13,693 nucleotides of DNA. Source: Collinsella sp. GTDB lineage: Bacteria; Actinomycetota; Coriobacteriia; Coriobacteriales; Coriobacteriaceae. Position numbers and translations under genes: made by a program. This document shows positions 1 to 5,427 of the stretch, piece after piece. Numbering within the stretch: the stretch's first letter is position 1; each line of letters begins with the position of its first letter. The notes beneath the pieces are model-generated. The model saw only the letters and a list, made by a program, of their open reading frames with translations, was not told the DNA's origin and ran no database searches. Location of the stretch: positions 1 through 13,693 of the forward strand of contig JAUMNV010000200.1 of assembly GCA_031295725.1 (NCBI GenBank). The letters run 5' to 3'.

Positions 1-48
1 CAAACCCCATCCCCTCTCAATCAACCCGTAAGGTCTACTTACTTGTGA

Positions 49-1032
49 TTAGTAGGAAAGCTTCCACATGTAGCGACGCATGGTCAGCGGGTGCTGACGG
101 GCCTCGGCGATCTGGTTGCCGTACTCACGCATAACGGCGAGGTGCAGCAGCGGGTTGAAGTAGGTGATGACGCTCGCGGGCACGGCGTCAGCCAGGCCGT
201 AGTCCTTGGAGTCGATCAGAGCGACCTTGGCGCCCATGCGCTTAAGGAAGGTGAGGGCGCGGGCGTCCATCGGACGGGTAGCGCCATCGGACATGAAGAA
301 GACATAGGGCTTACCCTCGGTGGAAACCTCGAACGGGCCGTGGAAGTACTCGCCGGTGTTGTAGGCGGCGGCGTCGATCCACTGCATCTCGGTGAACAGG
401 AAGGCGGCGTGAGAATAAGCCATCTTCTCGGAGGCACCGGAAGCCATGAAGTAGATCATCTTGTCGTCCTTGAAGTCCTGAGCGAACTGCTTGGCAAGAC
501 CCTTGCAGGACTGAGCAGCGTTCTCGCAGAGCTCGAAGACGTTGGTGAGGCCGGTGATCATGTCCTCGTAGTGGTCATAGCCCTCGGTCTGCTGAAGGAT
601 CTCGACAGCAAGAGCGATGGCGTAGCCGGGCTTCTCGCACTTGGCAGCGAAGTTGGCGTGGAAGCCGTGAACGATGACGTAGTCAGCGTCGACGGTCAGA
701 GCGGAGCCAGCCTTGTTGGTGAGGGAGACGACCGGGCAGTTGTGCTTCTTGGCGGTCTTGTTGGCCTCGACGGTCTCGGGCGTGGAGCCACCGAGGGAGC
801 AGGTGATCACGAAGGTGTGCTCGTTGACCCAGGAAGGCGTGTCGTAGTTGAACTCGTTAGCGGTGAAGATCTGAACGTTCAGCTTGTCCGTGTTGTTGGC
901 CAGGAAGTACTTGGCGGGGTAAAGGTCGGACATGGAAGCGCCGCAGCCGACGAAGGCGACGCTGTGGATCTCGTGGTTGGACAGGACGTCAGCGACGATC
1001 TGCTTAGGGAGGTTAAGGTCGATCTCGTACAT
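49..1032 (-). CDS. SIS-domain sugar-amine-6-phosphate deglycase-like protein (FrlB/GfrF family), last gene of the PTS operon
   Basis: A 327-aa protein with two SIS (sugar isomerase) folds: the first at about residues 15-150 (VGCGASMSD at 28-36, CSLGGSTPET at 78-87) and the second at about 185-300. E215 and H231 sit 16 residues apart, the spacing of the catalytic Glu/His pair in GlmS and in the FraB/FrlB deglycases; H231 lies in EYFHGPFEV. The C-terminus RRYMWKLSY resembles the RRY...Y end of FrlB. Known members split fructoselysine- or glucoselysine-6-phosphate into hexose-6-phosphate and amine in the cytoplasm. It follows the EIID gene by 197 nt and is the likely first enzyme acting on the PTS product. 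The ATG at 1032 is chosen over upstream in-frame ATGs because AAAGGA lies 9 nt before it; that SD directly abuts the ATG at 1041. An amino-sugar isomerase or deaminase of the AgaS type is the alternative; the substrate is inferred. Confidence 0.9.
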   Translation of the reverse strand: MYEIDLNLPKQIVADVLSNHEIHSVAFVGCGASMSDLYPAKYFLANNTDKLNVQIFTANEFNYDTPSWVNEHTFVITCSLGGSTPETVEANKTAKKHNCPVVSLTNKAGSALTVDADYVIVHGFHANFAAKCEKPGYAIALAVEILQQTEGYDHYEDMITGLTNVFELCENAAQSCKGLAKQFAQDFKDDKMIYFMASGASEKMAYSHAAFLFTEMQWIDAAAYNTGEYFHGPFEVSTEGKPYVFFMSDGATRPMDARALTFLKRMGAKVALIDSKDYGLADAVPASVITYFNPLLHLAVMREYGNQIAEARQHPLTMRRYMWKLSY

Positions 1033-1125
1033 CTGACACATTCCTTTCGATTTTTGCGGCGCCACATTGCCGGGCGCTCGCAGGGTTACCGTGATTTGGA
1101 CCGAGTCGCCGGCCCGTTGAGGATG

Positions 1126-1195
1126 TGACAAAGGGACTGCCCCTTGTCACGTATAGGGATGGAAGCCTGCCTGGGGTATGGGATGCCAGGCAGGC
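1126..1195 (-). other. Two tandem hairpins between EIID and the SIS gene
   Basis: Within the 197-nt gap are two inverted repeats. One has perfect 10-bp arms, GCCTGCCTGG (1165-1174) and CCAGGCAGGC (1186-1195), with an 11-nt loop. The other pairs GTGACAA (1126-1132) plus GGG with CCC plus TTGTCAC, giving a stem of about 10 bp with one mismatch, ending near 1150. Neither is followed by a T-run on the minus strand, so they do not look like a classical terminator. An mRNA-processing or 3'-end stabilising element that sets the PTS:enzyme ratio is possible. The inverted repeats are seen directly; the role is inference. Confidence 0.55.
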
Positions 1196-1229
1196 CCCCG
1201 GGGGAAAGCGGTTAGACGCTTGGTCGCGA

Positions 1230-2063
1230 CTAGGCCAGGATGCCGGCCGCGGAGAGGGCGATGCCGCCCACGATGGCGATCACGAGAAGCCAACCGGTGT
1301 TGACGTTCTTCTTGATGAGCCAGTACATAAGGCCGGTGAGGCCAAGGGAAATCATCTGGGGCATCATGCCGTCCAGGATGTCCTGGATAACGACGGTACC
1401 CTCAGCGAACTGCAGCGGGGTGGTAGCGCCGATCAGCGTAGCGATCATGCCGCCCACGGACATAAGACCCACGATGCCGCAGACATACATGAGCTTCTCC
1501 ATGAGGTCGCCGCCCTGAAGCTTGCTCAGGTACTCGTGGCCGCCCTGATAGCCCATCTTGGCTGCGAACCAAGTAATCAGCACGGAGGGGACGATGGAGA
1601 TGAGAAGGGCCAGGATCGGGCCCATGATGGAGCCCTGCTGAGCCAGCTGAACGCCCAAGCCAAAGGCGATAACGCGGATGGTGCCCTGGAAGAAGGAGTC
1701 ACCGATGCCGGAAAGCGGGCCCATAAGGGAGGTCTTGACAGCGTTAATCGAATCGGGGTTGAAGTTCTCGGGATCCTTGGCGTACTCCTCCTCCATGGAG
1801 GCGGCGAGGCCCAGGATGAAAGCGCTCGTCTGCGGGGTGCAGTTGTAGAACGCCATGTGACGGTGGTAAGCCTCTTTCTTAGCAGCAAGCTGCTTGGGGT
1901 CGGACTCGTCCGGATAGAGGCGATCGAGCGTGGGAACCATACCGTAGAGGAAGCCCATGTTCATCTGACGCTCGTAGTTCCAAGAGGCCTGGATGGCCCA
2001 GGAGCGCCAGAAGAACTGGCTGACCTTCTTGTTCAGGGACACGTCCTTGGTTGCGGTTGCCAT
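1230..2063 (-). CDS. PTS mannose/fructose/sorbose-family transporter subunit EIID
   Basis: A 277-aa EIID component, which with EIIC forms the membrane channel of a mannose-class phosphotransferase system. Recognisable family blocks are FFWRSWAIQASWNYERQMN (17-35), the conserved GPLSGIGDSFFQGTIR (115-130) and hydrophobic C-terminal segments (about 130-170, 192-212, 232-277). Length is normal for the family (about 270-285 aa). The chosen ATG has AGGAGG 8 nt upstream, and that SD overlaps the EIIC stop region (CTAAGGAGG), so translation is probably coupled to EIIC. The longer frame upstream would begin inside EIIC and is not used. Mannose-class transporters vary widely in substrate (mannose, sorbose, GalNAc, fructoselysine/glucoselysine), so no man symbol is given. 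Confidence 0.95.
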   Translation of the reverse strand: MATATKDVSLNKKVSQFFWRSWAIQASWNYERQMNMGFLYGMVPTLDRLYPDESDPKQLAAKKEAYHRHMAFYNCTPQTSAFILGLAASMEEEYAKDPENFNPDSINAVKTSLMGPLSGIGDSFFQGTIRVIAFGLGVQLAQQGSIMGPILALLISIVPSVLITWFAAKMGYQGGHEYLSKLQGGDLMEKLMYVCGIVGLMSVGGMIATLIGATTPLQFAEGTVVIQDILDGMMPQMISLGLTGLMYWLIKKNVNTGWLLVIAIVGGIALSAAGILA

Positions 2064-2076
2064 AGTGTGTTCCTCC

Positions 2077-2871
2077 TTAGTCTTCGTCGTCTTCGAGCGG
2101 ATCGTAGTCGGAATCGACACCGGCGGCTGCATGGGAACCGTTAAACTTGAAGCCCATGAAGACGACAGCCAGGCACACACCGATCAGAGCGACCGCGATG
2201 ACGGACAGGTTGAGGTAAGCGGCGAGCAGGAAACCGATGAACAGGAACGGAGTCATACCCTTCTTGATCATCATGGTGAGCAGCAGGGCCAAGCCGTAGG
2301 CGGTCATGATCTTGGTCGAAACGTTAAGACCAGTGGACAGCCACTCGGGAACCATGTTGACGATGGCCTGAACCAGGTCGGTGCCAACAAAGACGGCGAG
2401 GAAGATCGGCAGGAAGTACATGATGGCGTACAAACCGGAGCCGGCGCAGATGTGCATACGGTAGGCGGTCTTGAACTTTCCGTTATCGATCGCGTTATCT
2501 GCCACATGGGTGAGGACGGCGATGATGGAACGGAACACGATGCCGAGAAGCTGACCCAGGACGGCGACCGGGATGGCGATCGTCATGGCGGTCTCGGCGG
2601 AAGCATCGGTCAGGCACGCAAAGGCAGCGGCCACGATGCCGCCCAGGACCATATCGGGCGGAACGGCGGCGCCGACCTGCACCAGGCCCATGGACACGAG
2701 CTCGACGGCGGCACCGACGGCAAGACCGGTGGGCACATCGCCCAGCAGCAGACCGACGAGCGTAGCGCCAACGAGGGGCTGCTCGAAGTTAAGACGACCG
2801 AGCAGGCGGGAGTCCCACATGCAGAACACGCCGACGAGGCCGACGAGCACCGCACTGATGAACGTATTCAT
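2077..2871 (-). CDS. PTS mannose/fructose/sorbose-family transporter subunit EIIC
   Basis: A 264-aa integral membrane EIIC protein. The N-terminus (MNTFISAVLVGLVGVFCMWDS) and the GDVPTGLAVGAAVELVSMG block (44-62) are typical of the ManY/AgaC family, followed by several hydrophobic segments up to about residue 240. It ends in an acidic cytoplasmic-looking tail, DSDYDPLEDDED, which is longer and more acidic than I would expect for the family. The start ATG is preceded by AAAGGAG at about 7 nt. It lies 36 nt after EIIAB and 13 nt before EIID, clearly within one operon. It carries the main sugar-binding and translocation path of the permease. Confidence 0.95.
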   Translation of the reverse strand: MNTFISAVLVGLVGVFCMWDSRLLGRLNFEQPLVGATLVGLLLGDVPTGLAVGAAVELVSMGLVQVGAAVPPDMVLGGIVAAAFACLTDASAETAMTIAIPVAVLGQLLGIVFRSIIAVLTHVADNAIDNGKFKTAYRMHICAGSGLYAIMYFLPIFLAVFVGTDLVQAIVNMVPEWLSTGLNVSTKIMTAYGLALLLTMMIKKGMTPFLFIGFLLAAYLNLSVIAVALIGVCLAVVFMGFKFNGSHAAAGVDSDYDPLEDDED

Positions 2872-2888
2872 ACCCTTCTCCTTTCAGT

Positions 2889-2902
2889 CAGGCAAAAGCC
2901 TG
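2889..2902 (-). other. Small intercistronic hairpin between EIIAB and EIIC
   Basis: CAGGC-AAAA-GCCTG forms a 5-bp stem with a 4-nt loop in the 36-nt gap between EIIAB and EIIC, just upstream of the EIIC Shine-Dalgarno. It lacks a U-tract after the stem and is short. It could modestly tune EIIC translation or mRNA decay, or be chance. Confidence 0.3.
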
Positions 2903-2907
2903 GTTGA

Positions 2908-3831
2908 TTACAGCTTGGCGTCGATGTCGACGCTCTGATACGTAGGGGTCTGCTGGACGTAGAGCTTGATGCCCATGTCGAGCAGCTGGTTGACGTCGGC
3001 CTTCTGGGTGGCGTCGAAGAAGACGGAGCTGTCCTTGCCGCCAATCTGATCGGCACCGTCGTGGTTGGCGGTGGCGCCCAGGTTGATGGCGTCGAGCTTG
3101 TAGCCCTGGCAGAACTGCAGCATCTCGGCCGTGTTGCCAAAGACGAACATGACGCGCTCGCCGAGGGTGTTGAGCTTGTCCATCTTGGCGAGGGCACGCT
3201 CGACGGTGAAGACGTTCAGGCGCACGCCCTGGGGCTTGGCCAGCTTAAGAGCGCCCTTCTTGATGTCATCGTTGGCGGCAGCGTTGTCGACGACGATGAT
3301 GCGCTCGGCCTGAACCTTGGTGGTCCAGGTAAAGACGACCTGGCCGTGCAGCAGACGGTAGTCAAGACGTGCGAGGACGATCTTGGCGGGACCGGAGATG
3401 TGACGGGATGCCTTGGCCTTCTTGGCGGGAGCCGCGGCGGCCTCGACCGGTGCGTTGGGGTTGGTCAGACCGGTGCGGGCCTCGTTGATGAGGGCTGCGA
3501 GCTCGGCACCCTTGACGGGGACGGGGCTCATAGCAAGCGTGAGCGCCAGCGGGATGTTGAAACCGCTGACAACCGTGAACTTCGTGCCGTTCTTGGAAAG
3601 CTCGACCATGTTGTTGTTGACCGAGCTGCCGAGCATATCGGTCAGCACATAGACGGTGTCGTCCGCGTTGAACGTGGCGATCATGGCGTCCACCTTATTG
3701 GTGATGGGCTCCTTGTCGTCACGAGCAAGCGACACGACGTGGACGTTCGACACGTCGCCGAGAACCATCTCGAGCGTGTCTTTGGCGCCTGCGGCCAGGC
3801 CGCCATGAGATGCAAGAATGATCTGATTCAT
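2908..3831 (-). CDS. PTS mannose-family fused EIIAB subunit
   Basis: A 307-aa cytoplasmic phosphocarrier. The EIIA domain is at about 1-122, with the phosphorylated His expected at H9 in LASHGG; DTVYVLTDMLGSSVNN (59-74) is the usual EIIA-Man core. An Ala/Lys/Pro-rich linker follows (about 124-145, EAAAAPAKKAK). The EIIB domain is at about 148-307, with the phospho-His H162 in RLDYRLLHGQV. It takes phosphate from HPr to H9, then H162, then the incoming sugar, so the substrate arrives as a 6-phosphate. The A-B fusion follows E. coli ManX; in the Salmonella gfr operon, as I recall, A and B are separate genes. It is the first gene of the operon. The ATG has a strong AGGAGGAG SD about 7 nt upstream, and promoter-like AT-rich sequence lies just beyond. 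Confidence 0.96.
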   Translation of the reverse strand: MNQIILASHGGLAAGAKDTLEMVLGDVSNVHVVSLARDDKEPITNKVDAMIATFNADDTVYVLTDMLGSSVNNNMVELSKNGTKFTVVSGFNIPLALTLAMSPVPVKGAELAALINEARTGLTNPNAPVEAAAAPAKKAKASRHISGPAKIVLARLDYRLLHGQVVFTWTTKVQAERIIVVDNAAANDDIKKGALKLAKPQGVRLNVFTVERALAKMDKLNTLGERVMFVFGNTAEMLQFCQGYKLDAINLGATANHDGADQIGGKDSSVFFDATQKADVNQLLDMGIKLYVQQTPTYQSVDIDAKL

Positions 3832-3847
3832 CTAGCCTCCTCCTTTT

Positions 3848-3866
3848 CGTTATGGTCATTATAACG
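3848..3866 (-). promoter_or_regulatory. Probable operator/promoter of the PTS operon (palindrome over a TATAAT box)
   Basis: The 19-mer CGTTATGGTCATTATAACG (plus strand) is an inverted repeat with perfect 6-bp arms CGTTAT/ATAACG and a 7-nt spacer, ending 17 nt before the EIIAB start codon. On the minus strand it contains TATAAT (3858-3863), a perfect -10 hexamer. No good -35 is seen at 16-18 nt. A 16-nt part (3848-3863) recurs with 14/16 identity upstream of the EamA gene (5137-5152). The most economical reading is a repressor or activator site overlapping the promoter; the cognate regulator is not proven. Confidence 0.5.
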
Positions 3867-3901
3867 TCTTATACGTTGCGGATATTGCTAATTAGTATAA
3901 A

Positions 3902-3936
3902 GACCGTTCGCGGGTGAAAAACGACCGTTGACGGGT
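3902..3936. repeat. Two direct repeats 21 nt apart upstream of the PTS operon
   Basis: GACCGTTCGCGGGT (3902-3915) and GACCGTTGACGGGT (3923-3936) match at 12 of 14 positions with a 21-nt period, two DNA turns. They lie about 40-75 nt upstream of the putative -10 box of the PTS operon, in the gap between the EamA stop and EIIAB. Their position and spacing suit an activator binding one face of the DNA. No such regulator is identified here. Confidence 0.45.
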
Positions 3937-4013
3937 TTAACGTACTCGTAACGTTGGCGCAGGGAAGGCCGGCGCTGGCCAGGCGGTGCCCGATCAGACG
4001 CCGCGCCAATCCC

Positions 4014-5096
4014 TTATCGCACGAAGTACCAGGGGCTTTCCTGCACGGTGGGCTCCAGCGCGATGCCGGTGCGCTCCTTAAACAGATCCATGTCCTGCGA
4101 TTTTTCGGTCCACCACACATTGGGCTTAAAGGTCATGCTCTCAATGACATGACCGACAAACACACTGTTGCGCAGCTTGGAGAAGTCGGTGTTCATAATC
4201 AGGATGGACGCGAGCACCAGCACGATGCCCAGGACTTTGATCGCGCCGGCGGGCTCGGCATAGACACCAATGCCCACCAGTACGGTGACGACCGTCTCGA
4301 ATGACATTACGACGGGAACTTTCGACGTCTCGAGCCCCATGGATAGACCCTGCATATATAAGATATAAGCCACGGCCGTGGGGATGAGTCCAAAGCCAAG
4401 GAACAGCAGCAGCAGCTGTGGCGACATTGCCGCGGCGACATCCGGCCACGGAGCCGCGATAGCCGCCATAACCGCACCGCCAAAAACAAAGCCCCAAAAC
4501 GTGACAGCCAGCGGGTGGACCGTCTTGGTTGCTATTCGGCTAAACACCGCGAGCGACGCACCGCAAAAGCCTGCAATCACGCCCGACGTGACGCCCCAAA
4601 CCGAAAAATGAAAACCGGAAAGGTCGCCATTGGTCACCGCAAGCACGCAGCCAACGATGTTAAAGACAATGGCAACGAGCTTGTTGGGGGTCACGTCCTC
4701 GCGATAAAGCACGCGGCCGAGCATGACGCCAAACACCGGCGAGGTGTAGAGCAGCACCGAGGCCGTGGACATGCCCACCTCGCCCATGCACTCGTAATAG
4801 CAGGTGTTGGCGGCGGCCAGACCGACGATACCGACAAGCGCGCAGGGAACAAGCTCTTTAGGGCTTGCCTTGAACAGGGCCAGCGGGCCCTGAGCCACGG
4901 TAGACCCCTCACCCGGACGGCAGCCCATAAACATCAGGACCGGCGCCAAGATAAGCGCTCCGACCAACAAGCGAAAGGCAGCCATGCTCTGGGACGAAAC
5001 GCCCATGGCCGAGATGCCGTTTACAAAGATTCCGATGCTGCCCCACATAAGCGCGGCGATCAGTACCAGCACATAGCCCAAATTGCTTTTCTTCAA
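4014..5096 (-). CDS. EamA/DMT-superfamily transporter with C-terminal extension
   Basis: A 360-aa inner-membrane protein with ten predicted helices in two EamA repeats (about 6-155 and 166-301). AALMWGSIGIFVNG (14-27) and LLYTSPVFGVMLGRVLYRE (115-133) are typical of repeat 1, and the second repeat carries its counterpart near ETVVTVLVGIGVYAE (267-281). Members export amino acids or metabolites by proton exchange. The start chosen is TTG at 5096, because AGGAGG (5102-5107) sits 5 nt upstream; the longer GTG start at 5132 has no SD, would place the SD inside the gene, and adds a polar N-terminus. A 59-aa hydrophilic tail (302-360, rich in W, E, K) follows the last helix; most EamA proteins stop near 300 aa. 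It precedes the PTS operon on the same strand, with 182 nt between. Amine or lysine export is a guess from context. Confidence 0.88.
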   Translation of the reverse strand: MKKSNLGYVLVLIAALMWGSIGIFVNGISAMGVSSQSMAAFRLLVGALILAPVLMFMGCRPGEGSTVAQGPLALFKASPKELVPCALVGIVGLAAANTCYYECMGEVGMSTASVLLYTSPVFGVMLGRVLYREDVTPNKLVAIVFNIVGCVLAVTNGDLSGFHFSVWGVTSGVIAGFCGASLAVFSRIATKTVHPLAVTFWGFVFGGAVMAAIAAPWPDVAAAMSPQLLLLFLGFGLIPTAVAYILYMQGLSMGLETSKVPVVMSFETVVTVLVGIGVYAEPAGAIKVLGIVLVLASILIMNTDFSKLRNSVFVGHVIESMTFKPNVWWTEKSQDMDLFKERTGIALEPTVQESPWYFVR

Positions 5097-5136
5097 CGCA
5101 GCCTCCTCGATATTGTTTCCAATATGTTTCACACTA

Positions 5137-5164
5137 CGTTATAGTCGTTATATACATTTTTCAA
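5137..5164 (-). promoter_or_regulatory. Possible EamA-gene promoter with a PTS-operon-like 16-mer
   Basis: On the minus strand TTGAAA (5164-5159) and TATAAC (5143-5138) could be -35 and -10 boxes, though the 15-nt spacer is short. Overlapping the -10 is the 16-mer CGTTATAGTCGTTATA (plus, 5137-5152), 14/16 identical to the element over the PTS-operon -10 box. On the minus strand it reads as a 9-nt-period direct repeat of ATAACG. The full palindrome of the PTS site is not preserved here. Confidence 0.4.
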
Positions 5165-5197
5165 GACACAAATCGGCGAACGAGGAAATGATTCCCA

Positions 5198-5242
5198 GGA
5201 GTGTCCCCAAGTGCCGGCACAAAAGGAACGTCCCCAAGTGCC
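5198..5242. repeat. Tandem GTCCCCAAGTGCC repeat in the gene-free gap
   Basis: In the roughly 330-nt gap between the EamA start and the second SIS gene, GTCCCCAAGTGCC occurs exactly at 5203-5215 and 5230-5242 (27-nt period; 16/18 identity when the preceding GGAGT/GGAAC is included). Between them is the perfect palindrome GTGCCGGCAC (5211-5220). Similar 'GGGGAC ... GTGCC' phrases are, from memory, scattered between genes in Coriobacteria; I could not verify that. The rest of this gap holds a promoter-like AT-rich end, a terminator and a hairpin, and no convincing gene. Confidence 0.6.
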
Positions 5243-5314
5243 AACCACGGCAACGCCGACGTTTTGGCAATGTCAGCGAGCGCCCGTCATTTGAGCCAAG
5301 GCGCCGTGAAATGA

Positions 5315-5343
5315 AAAGGCGCTGACCTTCTGGTCGCGCCTTT
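5315..5343 (-). terminator. Rho-independent terminator of the second SIS gene
   Basis: On the minus strand AAAGGCGC-GACC pairs with GGTC-A-GCGCCTTT around an AGAA loop: a 12-bp stem with a single bulged A, followed by a T-rich run (TTTTCATTTC). It lies about 85 nt after the second SIS stop, with no gene between. Because the arms carry AAA/TTT at both ends it could also act weakly in the other direction. It indicates that the second SIS gene is transcribed separately from the EamA gene. Confidence 0.7.
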
Positions 5344-5390
5344 GAAATTGAACGGCAGATTGGCCAAATGCCGGGTGCGCAGCGTCGGCC

Positions 5391-5419
5391 GGTCCGCCGT
5401 TCGGTAGAACGGCGGAACC
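5391..5419 (-). other. Strong hairpin just after the second SIS stop codon
   Basis: GGTCCGCCGTTC (5391-5402) pairs with GAACGGCGGAACC (5407-5419) around a GGTA loop, a 12-bp stem with one bulged A, beginning only 8 nt after the stop codon. No T-run follows, so it is more likely a 3'-end stabiliser or first part of a double termination structure than a terminator alone. Confidence 0.55.
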
Positions 5420-5427
5420 AATATCCC

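Noticed and set aside
1..48. Terminator or next gene at the left edge
   Set aside because: No hairpin is visible after the SIS stop. A purine-rich GAGAGGGGATGGGG on the minus strand (about 4-18) may be the SD of a following gene outside the window, or an ATG at 10, but there is too little sequence to call a gene.
91..1128. Long plus-strand open frame (345 aa) opposite the first SIS gene
   Set aside because: It is an antisense shadow in GC-rich sequence: low complexity rich in G, V, L and D, no recognisable domain, and it has no SD, while the minus strand encodes a clear enzyme.
1125..2907. Plus-strand open frames opposite EIID and EIIC
   Set aside because: His/Asp/Gly-rich compositions typical of reverse-strand translation of membrane proteins; no homology or start signals.
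3937..4013. GC-rich inverted repeats (GGCCGGCGCTGGCC) after the EamA stop as a terminator
   Set aside because: Only 4-bp clean arms around a self-complementary centre and no T-run on the minus strand; not convincing.
5083..5325. 80-aa plus-strand frame across the gap upstream of the EamA gene
   Set aside because: Arg/Pro-rich, made partly of the intergenic repeat, no SD and overlaps promoter and terminator elements.
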